64,000 bases of DNA, taken from the NCBI RefSeq assembly GCF_900113455.1, contig NZ_FOPI01000008.1:1-64000 (forward strand), read 5' to 3'. Both the position numbers and the translations under genes were made by a program. Positions 20,335-28,708 of the stretch are shown here, piece by piece (the first letter of the stretch is position 1; every line of letters begins with the position of its first letter). The DNA comes from Ligilactobacillus ruminis DSM 20403 = NBRC 102161 (lineage in GTDB: Bacteria > Bacillota > Bacilli > Lactobacillales > Lactobacillaceae). Below the pieces are notes generated by a model. The model was not told where the DNA came from, ran no database searches, and saw nothing but the letters and a program-made list of their open reading frames with translations.

Positions 20335-21855
20335 TTGACGAACGGCATAGCATTTTTAAGAGAATTAACTGCAAAATTGGACAAACGTCCTGAATTGGCG
20401 CTATTGTGGTCATTATTATGGATGTTTATGATGCTGTCGCTTAAATTTGATGGCATGTTTTTTATTGTTTTGCTGTTGATTTTGTTTTTGGCTCTGGATT
20501 TGACAACGGCATATTTATTTGGCGACGTCAGACCTGAGAGAAGGCATCTCATTCGTTTCGTTTGTGTCAGTCTGCTCAGCTTGAGCTGGAGGGGGATGCC
20601 GTTCATATTTCGAGCATTGTCGCAAATCCCAATCCCGATTGCGATTCAAAATGCGATTTTTGATCATCGAAGGCAGTTTATTTTAATAGTTGTCTGTTGT
20701 TTCTTTGGCATGATTTGGCTTTTTTGTTCCGTGTCTGATGAAACCGTCGGGGTATTTTTTTCAAAAAAAATAAAAAGTAAACGTCTTTTTTTGCGCATAT
20801 TATTATTGGAAACGGAATTTATCTTTTGGTCAGCGTTTCTTTTTGCGATCGGATATTGGCTGTGCGAGAATTTGCTTGGCAATGCGCAGTTTCTTTGGGA
20901 AATATTGATTCTTATGCTTAAGTGGATTTTGCTGATCATGTATCAAATGGCGTGTTTTCAGCTTTACTTTGGAAATCGTTCGTTCGATTCACGTGTTTCA
21001 GAAATCAGCGGGCCTGTTGCGATTTGCTTTTTGATTGCGGCCGTCGTGCAGTTGATATTTGTCAAAAATTCACTTGTTCCGAATCTTCAAAGCGATTTTA
21101 AAATAGTTGCGCATCGTGGGTCCGACGGAAACAACGGTGTCCCGAATACCGTTCCAACGCTTAAGGATTCGAAAAAAAAGCTTTCTCCTGATTATTCAGA
21201 GCTTGACGTCAGACAGACGGTGGATGGACGTTTCGTCGTTATTCACGATGCAATGTTGGCAAATTCTTCAGGAAAAGAACGTGAAGTAAACAATCTTAGT
21301 TTGGGTGATCTGATAGGGCACAAAGTAAAAGAAAGCGGTCATGCCGCATATCTTTCAGGATATAGTCAGTACCTTGAAGCAGCTCATCAAATCAAACAGT
21401 CGCTGATTACCGAAATCAAAACGGATGAACATGATAATTATGATTTGGCTGCTGAATTCTGTCATTTGTATGCTGATTCGATGATCGATCACGGCGACAT
21501 GGTTCATTCGATGGACTATCAGATTATTGCCAACGTAAAAAAATCTGAAAAACGCTTAAAGTGCGGGTACGTTTTGCCGTTTGAAATTTTTTCAATGCCC
21601 AAAGGTGCGATTGATTTTTATTCAATCGAATATTTAACGATGAATCGCTCATTTATCAAGGCTGCGCATGACCAAAAAAAGAAGGTCTATGTTTGGACCG
21701 TCAATAACAAGCTGGACTGTCTTCGCGCTTGCGCAATCGGTGCCGATGGCGTTATTACCGACAACGGCAGCAAGCTTAAACGCTTTTTAAAAACGGCAAC
21801 AAAAGATGATTTTTCTTTAGGATGTTTTATTAATAGTTACGCTATGCTGAAATAG
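20335..21855 (+). CDS. membrane-anchored glycerophosphodiester phosphodiesterase
   Basis: The first 260 or so residues form several hydrophobic helices (a GDPD N-terminal membrane domain) and the remaining part is a GDPD catalytic domain: VAHRGSDGNNGVPNTVPTL (catalytic His-Arg), SELDVRQTVDGRFVVIHDAM (metal-binding Glu/Asp and second His), TEIKTDE and VWTVNN. It likely hydrolyses glycerophosphodiesters or acts on lipoteichoic acid fragments outside the membrane. TTG at 20335 is chosen because AGGGGTG ends seven bases before it; GTG at 20326 would sit directly on that site. Length about 506 residues. Confidence 0.85.
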   Translation: MTNGIAFLRELTAKLDKRPELALLWSLLWMFMMLSLKFDGMFFIVLLLILFLALDLTTAYLFGDVRPERRHLIRFVCVSLLSLSWRGMPFIFRALSQIPIPIAIQNAIFDHRRQFILIVVCCFFGMIWLFCSVSDETVGVFFSKKIKSKRLFLRILLLETEFIFWSAFLFAIGYWLCENLLGNAQFLWEILILMLKWILLIMYQMACFQLYFGNRSFDSRVSEISGPVAICFLIAAVVQLIFVKNSLVPNLQSDFKIVAHRGSDGNNGVPNTVPTLKDSKKKLSPDYSELDVRQTVDGRFVVIHDAMLANSSGKEREVNNLSLGDLIGHKVKESGHAAYLSGYSQYLEAAHQIKQSLITEIKTDEHDNYDLAAEFCHLYADSMIDHGDMVHSMDYQIIANVKKSEKRLKCGYVLPFEIFSMPKGAIDFYSIEYLTMNRSFIKAAHDQKKKVYVWTVNNKLDCLRACAIGADGVITDNGSKLKRFLKTATKDDFSLGCFINSYAMLK

Positions 21856-21865
21856 GGGTGTTTGA

Positions 21866-22420
21866 ATGAATAGTTGTCCTTGGGGATTGAATAAAGCAAA
21901 TTTGTCAAAATTTCACGAAGAAGAATGGGGTCGACCCGTTCATGAAGACAATAAGCTTTTCGAGTTTTTGAGTCTTTCCGTCTTAGCGGCCGGATTGTCA
22001 TACGGTACCATCCTTGATAAGCGAGATGATTTGTGCTTGGCATTTCATGATTTCGAAATTGATAAAGTTGCGCAGATGTCACCAGAAGAAATCGAAAGAA
22101 TTCTTTGCGATAAAAAAATGATTCGAAACAAAAAGAAAGTTTCAGCCGTTGTTTGCAATGCGACGGTCAGTCAAAAAATGCGCGCAAATGGGCAGACATT
22201 GGATGATTTTTTCTGGAGTTATACCGGTTTCAGAACAATTGACAATAAGTGGCTTCATGCAGAGATGATTCCAGAACAAACCTTGTTGTCAAGAAAAATT
22301 TCGGATGAGATGCATGAAAGAGGTTTTATCATGGTCGGGCCTGTTTTAATCTACAGTTTTTTAGAAACTGTCGGAATCGTCAATGATCATTTGATTGATT
22401 GTCAGGCAAGAATATCATAA
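21866..22420 (+). CDS. DNA-3-methyladenine glycosylase I-like protein with altered base pocket
   Basis: A 184-residue Tag-family protein. The zinc snap is kept (Cys4, His17, and NDHLIDC near the C-terminus), and WGRPVHEDNKLFEFL and AGLSYGTILDKR align without gaps to E. coli Tag. But residues that recall places in the 3-methyladenine pocket differ: Leu13 for Tyr, Phe16 for Tyr, Ser38 for Glu and Tyr46 for Trp. It may have a different substrate or be inactive. AGGGGTG precedes ATG at 21866, ten bases after the GDPD gene. Confidence 0.8.
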   Translation: MNSCPWGLNKANLSKFHEEEWGRPVHEDNKLFEFLSLSVLAAGLSYGTILDKRDDLCLAFHDFEIDKVAQMSPEEIERILCDKKMIRNKKKVSAVVCNATVSQKMRANGQTLDDFFWSYTGFRTIDNKWLHAEMIPEQTLLSRKISDEMHERGFIMVGPVLIYSFLETVGIVNDHLIDCQARIS

Positions 22421-22423
22421 AAA

Positions 22424-22449
22424 ACAGAAACCCAGAAGAAGGTTTCTGT
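22424..22449 (-). terminator. terminator of uspA
   Basis: ACAGAAACC (22424-22432) pairs with GGTTTCTGT (22441-22449); on the minus strand the stem is followed by six T. It may also stop the convergent Tag-like transcript. Confidence 0.75.
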
Positions 22450-22470
22450 TCTGTACGTCAAAGATTAAGC

Positions 22471-22962
22471 TTATTTGGCATCTTTTTTAAGTGCCGGTTT
22501 ATTATCGAGATCAGTTCTGACGACCAAAACGTCGCATGGAGCCGTACGCGTAACGTACTCCGTAACCGAACCAATCAACAAGCGTTCAACGGCATTCAGG
22601 CCAGTAGCACCGATAACAATCAAATCAATCTTTTGATCTTCAGGAATGTCTTTTGCGATAACGGCTTTCGGAGCGCCATATTCAACCGTGAAGTCAATAT
22701 TCTTAACACCGTCTGCTTTGGCGGATTCAACGTAACCTTCCATTGTCTTTTTGGCGGTTTCGGTTACTTGATCCACCATTGCCGTGTCAAAGCTTGAAAT
22801 ATTTTGGAAAGCACGCGTATCGACAACGTGAACTAAATGAAGAGTCGTTTCATCACCATTTCTTTTTGCGACAGAAACGGCTTTCTTGAATGCTAATTCA
22901 GCTTCGCGAGACCCGTCGACAGGAACAAGAATGTTTTTGTATCTTTGTAACATTTGACTCAC
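22471..22962 (-). CDS. universal stress protein, UspA family
   Basis: A 163-residue single-domain Usp. YKNILVPVDGSREAELAF at the start and VIGATGLNAVERLLIGSVTEYV near the end (quoted in part) hold the ATP-binding GxxG-x9-G(S/T) motif, so this is an ATP-binding type. It probably contributes to stress tolerance. GAAAGGGTGAG precedes ATG. It lies downstream of rarA, 6S RNA and a small membrane gene on the same strand. Confidence 0.92.
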   Translation of the reverse strand: MSQMLQRYKNILVPVDGSREAELAFKKAVSVAKRNGDETTLHLVHVVDTRAFQNISSFDTAMVDQVTETAKKTMEGYVESAKADGVKNIDFTVEYGAPKAVIAKDIPEDQKIDLIVIGATGLNAVERLLIGSVTEYVTRTAPCDVLVVRTDLDNKPALKKDAK

Positions 22963-23055
22963 CCTTTCTTTACTTTCATATTTATTTTACTTTATTTATA
23001 CGGAAAAATAAAGTGAAAACGCTCACTTTTTTGTGAACAAAAGCGCCAATAAACA

Positions 23056-23349
23056 TCAGTTGCCGATTGAGTACGCAAGCATCAAAAAGGAAAGGCTTGA
23101 AACAAAAACGGCATCACAGATCAGGAGGATGATTTTGAAAATCACAAGTGTGGTAAAAGCTGAAATAATACTCAAGCTTCCACAGATAATCAGGACGATT
23201 CCCAAAACCAACATAATTTTTGAAAGCGATCGATCTTTTTCCGGATGAAAAATGATGACGGGCTTGTTTCTGTGGCTAAAAACGTACCAACCTAAAAAAA
23301 CAACGATTAGGCCAAGGCCGATGAATAAAGCCGTTGCTATATTTTGCAT
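23056..23349 (-). CDS. small membrane protein, unknown function
   Basis: A 97-residue protein with three hydrophobic segments (about 5-24, 43-62 and 68-92) separated by a short basic loop HRNKPVIIFHPEKDRSLSK. I do not recognise the family with confidence; it resembles DUF3784-like or other small LAB membrane proteins. ATG at 23349 lies 30 bases after the 6S RNA terminator; GAGGAC is the nearest purine-rich site. Confidence 0.6.
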   Translation of the reverse strand: MQNIATALFIGLGLIVVFLGWYVFSHRNKPVIIFHPEKDRSLSKIMLVLGIVLIICGSLSIISAFTTLVIFKIILLICDAVFVSSLSFLMLAYSIGN

Positions 23350-23378
23350 TGTAAAAGTCCTCAGTTAAGTCTTTGTCT

Positions 23379-23596
23379 AAAAAAGGGCCAAAGCAAAAAC
23401 TTTGGCCGGTGAAAATCCGATGGTGCCGATTTAAGTCCTTGCAGTTGAACCCGCGTTTATGCAGGAAAAAGTGTCCATACCGAGGTTTTTTGGACGCCAA
23501 GTGAAATGGTCTGCCAGCCGCCTCGAGATCCGGTCACAAATATATCAGTTGTTCGGTCAACCATACGATAGGACGACACGTACACTTCAGAATTCC
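23379..23596 (-). ncRNA. ssrS: 6S RNA (ssrS), candidate
   Basis: A stretch of about 217 bases without coding sense has its own promoter (next entry) and ends in a perfect terminator (GGCCAAAG, loop, CTTTGGCC, then six T on the minus strand). Length, a 5' GAAGTGT that can pair with ACACTTT near the 3' side, and the position between rarA and uspA all fit 6S RNA, the inhibitor of sigma-70 RNA polymerase; this position is known for lactobacilli. I have not folded the whole molecule. Confidence 0.7.
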
Positions 23597-23602
23597 AATT
23601 TC

Positions 23603-23631
23603 ATCTTAGCATAGGTTTTGAATAATTACAA
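23603..23631 (-). promoter_or_regulatory. promoter of the 6S RNA gene
   Basis: On the minus strand TTGTAA (23631-23626) and TAAGAT (23608-23603) are 17 bases apart, with an extended TG one base before the -10. Transcription should start near 23596. Confidence 0.65.
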
Positions 23632-23632
23632 A

Positions 23633-24907
23633 TCACTTGCGCCATCTGGAATTTTGCAATGCCGAATATTGTTGTTTCAAAGCTTGTTCGTAACGACCGT
23701 TTTCTTTTGGAACGTAGTAGGTGCGGTCAAGCAGGGAATCGGGAAGATATTGTTGTTTGACCCAGTCATGCGGATAGTCATGTGGATACTTGTAACTCGT
23801 CCCGTGACCGAGTTTTTCTGCTCCTTTATAGTGAGCATCCTTCAAGTGATTTGGGACCTCACCTCCGTGGCCCTTTCTGATATCGTCAAGAGCAGCATCA
23901 ATTGCCTGAATTCCTGAATTTGATTTTGGCGAAATGCAAAGCTCAATTACGGCATCGGCCAAAGGAATTCGTGCTTCAGGCAATCCCAATCGTTCAGCTG
24001 CGAGCACGGCAGAAACGGTTCTTGAACAGGCAGGGGGATTGGCTAATCCGATATCTTCATAGGCAATGGTCAGCAATCTTCTCATGACGCTGATCAAGTC
24101 GCCCGCTTCAAGCAATCGGGCCATGTAGTGCAAGGCCGCATTCGTATCGGAACCGCGAATCGATTTTTGGAATGCCGAAATCACGTCATAATGCGCATCA
24201 CCGTCCTTATCATGCGTGAGCGCTTTTTTTTGAATGCATTCCTCAATGATTTCAAGCGTGACGTGAACATGATTGCTTTCATCCGTTGGCGTTGACATTA
24301 CGGCCAATTCCAGTCCGTTCAGCGCGCTTCTCAGATCGCCGTTCGTTGCCCGCTCCAAGTGAATCATGGCATCATCGTCCAATACGACATGGTATTTTCC
24401 GAGACCGCGCTCATCGTCTTGGAGAGCCCTGTTAATGGCAGTTTTAATATCTTCTTCCGAAAGTTTTTGGACTTCAAAAATCTGCGTTCGACTGCGAATG
24501 GCAGGATTGATGGAGATATAAGGATTTTCTGTTGTCGCGCCAATCAAAATGATTTTGCCGCTTTCAAGCAGCGGCAACAAAAAATCCTGTTTAGGCTTGG
24601 TCAGGCGATGAATCTCATCGAGCATCAAAATGACCGTTCCGCTCATTTTTGCCTCCAACGCAACCTGTTCAAGCTCTTTTTTGGAGTCGGTCGCTGCATT
24701 TAAAATGCGAAAAGCATATTTCGTCGAACCGGCAATCGCACTTGCAATGCTGGTTTTGCCTGTTCCGGGAGGACCGTAAAGAATCATTGATGATAAAAGT
24801 TTTGCCTGAACCATTCGGCGAATAATCTTGCCTTCTCCGACAAGGTGACGTTGTCCGACGATTTCGTCAATGTCTTTTGGACGCATGCGAAATGCGAGTG
24901 GTTTCAT
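23633..24907 (-). CDS. rarA: replication-associated recombination protein RarA (MgsA)
   Basis: AAA+ ATPase of the clamp-loader group that acts at stalled replication forks. In 424 residues: IVGQRHLVGEGK, Walker A YGPPGTGKTSIA, Walker B MLDEIHRL, sensor 1 GATTENPY, and the C-terminal tetramerisation region with KSIRGSDTNAALHYMARLLEAGD and YKYPHDYPHDWVKQQYLP (quoted in part). Its 3' end lies over the 6S promoter -35 region. Promoter TTGTCT-N18-TAAAAT is at 24959-24930. Confidence 0.96.
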   Translation of the reverse strand: MKPLAFRMRPKDIDEIVGQRHLVGEGKIIRRMVQAKLLSSMILYGPPGTGKTSIASAIAGSTKYAFRILNAATDSKKELEQVALEAKMSGTVILMLDEIHRLTKPKQDFLLPLLESGKIILIGATTENPYISINPAIRSRTQIFEVQKLSEEDIKTAINRALQDDERGLGKYHVVLDDDAMIHLERATNGDLRSALNGLELAVMSTPTDESNHVHVTLEIIEECIQKKALTHDKDGDAHYDVISAFQKSIRGSDTNAALHYMARLLEAGDLISVMRRLLTIAYEDIGLANPPACSRTVSAVLAAERLGLPEARIPLADAVIELCISPKSNSGIQAIDAALDDIRKGHGGEVPNHLKDAHYKGAEKLGHGTSYKYPHDYPHDWVKQQYLPDSLLDRTYYVPKENGRYEQALKQQYSALQNSRWRK

Positions 24908-24929
24908 CGAATCACTTCCTTATGCTTAT

Positions 24930-24959
24930 ATTTTACGCCAACGCTTGTTCGAAAGACAA
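24930..24959 (-). promoter_or_regulatory. rarA promoter
   Basis: Minus-strand TTGTCT (24959-24954) and TAAAAT (24935-24930) with an 18-base spacer, 23 bases before the rarA ATG. Confidence 0.55.
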
Positions 24960-24996
24960 CTTAAAGAGACATGATAGTGATGAAAACTGCATGTTT

Positions 24997-25005
24997 TGGT
25001 ATAAT
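24997..25005 (+). promoter_or_regulatory. extended -10 promoter of the GshF-like gene
   Basis: TGGTATAAT is a consensus extended -10, 33 bases before the chosen GTG start; -35 is weak. Confidence 0.55.
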
Positions 25006-25037
25006 ATAGATAACAATTTTTGCAAAGGATGAGAATC

Positions 25038-27086
25038 GTGAAATTTGACGAAATCGGAAATGTAATTGAAAAAGAGAAAATGACGGGGGCTTTGTTTAAT
25101 ATTGCATGGAAGGTTTCAAGGCCGCGTCAGGTCGTCAGAAGAGACGGATCGCTTGGAAATGCAGAGCTTGAGCAAAAGGACAATCCCTATTTGAAAGTTT
25201 CAAAGGGGGTAGTCGAGCTGACCACTCGTTCATGGCTTTCGGCATCAAAACTTTTCTTCGACATGAAGCTTCAAGAGCATACGCTGAGAAAAGCAATCGG
25301 AGACGATGCTTATTTATGGCCTTTTTCTTGCGGAATTAAAAAAGATTCAAAACTTGACCCTAAAATTCTTTTGCGATTTCCGGAAGGGTTGTTCAAGGAA
25401 CTTTACGAATCTGAGTTTAAGCGAAGCAAAATTTCTTATATGACCTTCAGAAATCAGGTTTATATGAAAGTTTTGCGCGGTTTTGTCTCAAAAAGGTGGT
25501 TTTTGGAATACCTTTTTGGAGCAACTCCGTATGATTTTGCAGCGGGTGAAGTCGAGGGAAAAAGTTCACCGAAACGTTCCGCTTCAAACAACATAAATCC
25601 TGTTGTCCAAAAACAGGCGGACAATTTAAATTACTTGAGTCTCAAAAAATACCTTGAAACGTCTGATCGAACAAATCCGGACGGAATCATGCCGAACGGA
25701 AACTATGCAGATCTGAACGAAATGAAGGATCAAGGAATTCATTATCTGCAGATCGAAACGGTAGATTATGATCCACGCAGCATTTTAGGAGTGACTCCGC
25801 TCATGATTTCAACGTTAGAGCTTATGGCAGGGTATTTTTTAATGACCGAAAACGTTGATGAAAGCATTTTAAACGATTCAAGAAGTTTCAGCCTTAATGT
25901 GGCAAAAGAAAGTCCCTATGCTAAATCGGACGTGGTTACCAAAGCCCGCTTGTTTATGCAGGACATTTTGCGCTTTGGAGAAAAATTGGGCTTTTCAAAG
26001 ATGCAAAGCGTTTCTGATGCTTTGAAAATAAGGATTGAAGAACCGGAAAATACTCCGGCCGCAAAACTGATCAGGCTGCAAGGAAACCAAAGCCTGTTTG
26101 ATTACGGCATAAATTTGATGCAAAAAAATCAAAATGAGGTTTTAGATACCGGATTTGACGACGGAAGCGCTCGTTTGATTGAAGAGTCAATTTTAAACGG
26201 AATTTCATATCAGCCGGTAATTCCTGAAGCAAATATCGTGCAAATCGGCTCCAAAATGATCAAAAGCGGGATTCAGACAAGTTCAGACAGCGCGCTGATG
26301 AAAGAAATCTGGGATAAAAAATCGGTTGCCAAACAATTCGTTGAACAGTTCGGTTTCACCGTTTTGTCTGATTACATCGTCGGCAATCGCAGAAAGTTTG
26401 ATGAGATTTTTCCGCGCGTCAAAGGAATGGCCGTTTCTGTCAAAAATGCTGAAGGTCCTTCAGATGAAAAAGCCTCCCTGTTCAGGTTGGCACCGACTAA
26501 AGAAGAGTTGTGGGATGCTGTTTCACGCATCATTCGCGATGGGAAAAAGGCGATGATCGAACTGGTGGTTCCAGGGTCCGTTTATCGGGCATTATTTTTC
26601 CAGGATCGAATTTTAAGCGTAATCGAACGCTTGCCTGCGGGAGTCGTCGGTGACGGAAGAAGAACGATCAAACAGTTGATCGACAGCAAAAATTTGTCTG
26701 ACAAGACAAACCAAATCATCATCGGACCTTCCGAAAAAGAAACGATGGATGTTCAAGGAGTGACGCTTGAGACGATACCAGGGCGCGGAAACGAGGTTTT
26801 GCTTCGTTATGATGCGACAAGCGGGACCGGAAACCGCAGCTTGGAAGTTCTCGATGAAATTGATTCAAGCTATCTGGATGAGCTTTGCCGTTTGGCCAAG
26901 GCGTTGAGACTTCATGACGGAGCGCTTGACATTGTGATTCCAAATATCTATCAAAGATATGATGCCGACCATCCGGAGGCATTGATTTTCTTGAGTGCCC
27001 ATGCAACTCCGAAACTTTCGATGCACGAAAACGTGCTCTTGATCGGAAATCAAAATATCGCAAAAAAAATCGTTATGATGCAGTAA
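25038..27086 (+). CDS. GshF-like protein, catalytic motifs divergent
   Basis: About 682 residues with the layout of the bifunctional glutamate-cysteine ligase/glutathione synthetase GshF (usually near 750): a ligase-like first part (YLWPFSCGI, SYMTFRNQVYMKVL) and a C-terminal ATP-grasp of the cyanophycin-synthetase type (VVGDGRRTIKQLID). Yet the ligase metal motif (GLExE-like) reads ALFNIAWKVSR, and the ATP-grasp metal motif (usually ExN-x-x-P) reads SAHATP. It may be inactive or act on something else. GTG at 25038 has AAAGGATGAG upstream. Single gene with its own promoter and terminator. Confidence 0.6.
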   Translation: MKFDEIGNVIEKEKMTGALFNIAWKVSRPRQVVRRDGSLGNAELEQKDNPYLKVSKGVVELTTRSWLSASKLFFDMKLQEHTLRKAIGDDAYLWPFSCGIKKDSKLDPKILLRFPEGLFKELYESEFKRSKISYMTFRNQVYMKVLRGFVSKRWFLEYLFGATPYDFAAGEVEGKSSPKRSASNNINPVVQKQADNLNYLSLKKYLETSDRTNPDGIMPNGNYADLNEMKDQGIHYLQIETVDYDPRSILGVTPLMISTLELMAGYFLMTENVDESILNDSRSFSLNVAKESPYAKSDVVTKARLFMQDILRFGEKLGFSKMQSVSDALKIRIEEPENTPAAKLIRLQGNQSLFDYGINLMQKNQNEVLDTGFDDGSARLIEESILNGISYQPVIPEANIVQIGSKMIKSGIQTSSDSALMKEIWDKKSVAKQFVEQFGFTVLSDYIVGNRRKFDEIFPRVKGMAVSVKNAEGPSDEKASLFRLAPTKEELWDAVSRIIRDGKKAMIELVVPGSVYRALFFQDRILSVIERLPAGVVGDGRRTIKQLIDSKNLSDKTNQIIIGPSEKETMDVQGVTLETIPGRGNEVLLRYDATSGTGNRSLEVLDEIDSSYLDELCRLAKALRLHDGALDIVIPNIYQRYDADHPEALIFLSAHATPKLSMHENVLLIGNQNIAKKIVMMQ

Positions 27087-27114
27087 AAAAGAGGCTTGGA
27101 ATAATTATGCCTCA

Positions 27115-27167
27115 AACTAAAAACCCGGATGATTTGCAGTTAGTTGCAATCATTCGGGTTTTTAGTT
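27115..27167 (+). terminator. strong terminator hairpin, part of repeat copy 2
   Basis: A nearly perfect stem of about 23 bp (arms start AACTAAAAACCCG and end CGGGTTTTTAGTT) with a six-base loop. It closely resembles the hairpin at 14006-14051, including the inner GATGAT and TTGCA segments. Confidence 0.8.
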
Positions 27168-27290
27168 AGTATTCATGACAATTCCCATGCTACGATGGAA
27201 ATAAGCAAAAAAGTTTGTTTTCATGTATTAAAATTGAAAAAAGCTGGACAAAATCAGTCTCAAGCGGATTGTACTATGTCCGGCATTATG
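27115..27290. repeat. dispersed two-hairpin intergenic repeat, copy 2
   Basis: After the CCCGG hairpin come AAAATTGAAAAAA and a second hairpin (GCTGGACA at 27243-27250 with TGTCCGGC at 27277-27284). The reverse complement of 13833-14051 has the same order of parts, with a longer middle section. The rest of the gap to yueI (27290-27335) shows nothing further. Confidence 0.65.
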
Positions 27291-27335
27291 TTTAATTCAA
27301 GCCGGAAACGGGGCTTTTTTCTCCCAGTCTCTTTT

Positions 27336-27782
27336 TTAGCCGAAAAGTCTTTCCAGGAGAGAACGATGCTTAGGATGAGACGAATTCTCCGTTTTCTTAG
27401 GGTAGCACTCAAAAATATCAATTTTTTCTTTGTGAATGGCTTGAGTCTTGTCGCAAAAAACAACCGCGAAATCGGTTGAATCATTCGGGAGATTGTGATC
27501 GGACGTTGCAGTGAAATCAATGCCGTGATCATTTGCAAGCTTGACCAGTTTGGAAAGAGAAGCTGCATCGACCTGACCGTTGATAATCAGGCGGAAGTCC
27601 GGATGAATCGACATTTCTTGTGACAAATCAAGCAAACTTTCCGGGTTGTTTAGTTCTTCAAACGTGATGACGACATCGACTCTTTCGCGAAAAGTTCCAA
27701 GGTATTTGCGGCGTTCGTCAGGATTAATCTGGGGAGTTCCATACATTCCCTTGTTCATATGGTTTTGTAGTTCATCAGACAT
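27336..27782 (-). CDS. YueI family protein (DUF1694)
   Basis: A 148-residue soluble protein of the YueI/DUF1694 family: YLGTFRERVDVVITFEEL near residue 28, a degenerate central part with FRLIINGQVD and a C-terminal AIHKEKIDIFE. The fold is related to the ribosomal L7Ae type, with no proven role. The last 20 residues (ECYPKKTENSSHPKHRSLLERLFG in part) are a charged tail. GAAAGAAGG precedes ATG. Confidence 0.85.
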   Translation of the reverse strand: MSDELQNHMNKGMYGTPQINPDERRKYLGTFRERVDVVITFEELNNPESLLDLSQEMSIHPDFRLIINGQVDAASLSKLVKLANDHGIDFTATSDHNLPNDSTDFAVVFCDKTQAIHKEKIDIFECYPKKTENSSHPKHRSLLERLFG

Positions 27783-27844
27783 CGTTCAACCTTCTTTCTT
27801 GTTTTCATTCTAAAGTGTAACATGAAGAAGATAATTCAGACAAC

Positions 27845-27871
27845 AAAAAACAGCCCCCATAAAGAGGACCG
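27845..27871 (-). terminator. terminator of rpsD
   Basis: On the minus strand CGGTCCTC and GGGGGCTG pair (several G-T pairs) around a short loop and are followed by six T. Confidence 0.6.
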
Positions 27872-27894
27872 TTTCAACAAATTCACTTTGAAAA

Positions 27895-28503
27895 TTAAAG
27901 TTTGTTGTAGTATTCAACGACAAGAGCTTCATCGATGTTTGCATCGAGTTCTTCACGTTCAGGAAGACGTACCAATGAGCCTTCCATCTTGTTTTCGTCG
28001 AATGAAACGAATGGTGCACGACCGACAACGGCTTCCAAAGCATCCTTAACGACTTGAAGGTTCTTTGAACGTTCACGCAAGGAAATAACTTGGCCAGGCT
28101 TTACTTCGTATGACGGAATGTCAACGCGCTTGCCATCAACCGTGATGTGACCATGGTTTACCAATTGGCGAGCTTGACGACGTGTCGTAGCTAATCCAAG
28201 ACGGTAAACAACGTTGTCCAGGCGACGTTCCAAAAGAATCATGAAGTTATCGCCGTGCTTGCCTTCGCGAATCTTGCCAGCCTTAACGAAAAGGTTAGCA
28301 AATTGACGTTCTGACAAACCGTACGTCATGCGAAGCTTTTGCTTTTCACGCAATTGCAAACCATATTCGGAAAGCTTGCGACGGTTGTTTTGACCGTGTT
28401 GACCTGGTGCGTAAGGACGCCGTGCTAATTCTTTGCCTGTGCCTGAAAGGGAGATGCCTAAGCGACGTGAAACCTTCCAGGAAGGACCTGTATAACGAGA
28501 CAT
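27895..28503 (-). CDS. rpsD: 30S ribosomal protein S4
   Basis: Primary 16S rRNA-binding protein that starts 30S assembly and often represses its own mRNA. At 202 residues it is the normal length: [18 protein letters not shown], then the S4 RNA-binding domain with [27 protein letters not shown] (quoted in part). No zinc-type CxxC motif is present, so it is the zinc-independent form. GGAGG lies seven bases before ATG, and a structured leader lies upstream. Codon choice is the strict set of highly expressed genes. Confidence 0.98.
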   Translation of the reverse strand: MSRYTGPSWKVSRRLGISLSGTGKELARRPYAPGQHGQNNRRKLSEYGLQLREKQKLRMTYGLSERQFANLFVKAGKIREGKHGDNFMILLERRLDNVVYRLGLATTRRQARQLVNHGHITVDGKRVDIPSYEVKPGQVISLRERSKNLQVVKDALEAVVGRAPFVSFDENKMEGSLVRLPEREELDANIDEALVVEYYNKL

Positions 28504-28708
28504 TTAAAATTCCTCCAATTAAATAATTTGGAGTAAAATAATCCGTGCGAGTTTAGTATTCGTGCATTTCATTTTGCGATTTTCACCCTTGCAGCCGAAG
28601 GGTTACTCATACGAACCAAAACGGCAATGAAATGTTGACGTTCTTACCGCTCGCTGCTGCATTATTTTACACAACTGACATCGTATCAGATTGAATCTTT
28701 TGTGTCAA
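28504..28708 (-). promoter_or_regulatory. rpsD promoter and structured 5' leader
   Basis: Minus-strand TTGACA (28708-28703) and TACGAT (28685-28680), 17 bases apart with an extended TG, give a start near 28673 and a leader of about 170 bases. It contains CATTTCAT/ATGAAATG, ACCCTTCGG…AAGGGT and GCGAG/CTCGC pairings. S4 leaders with pseudoknots are autoregulatory in other Firmicutes, so autoregulation is likely here. Confidence 0.7.

Noticed and set aside
27144-27479. Plus-strand gene of 111 codons
   Set aside because: It covers the repeat hairpins and runs antisense into yueI, with no ribosome binding site.
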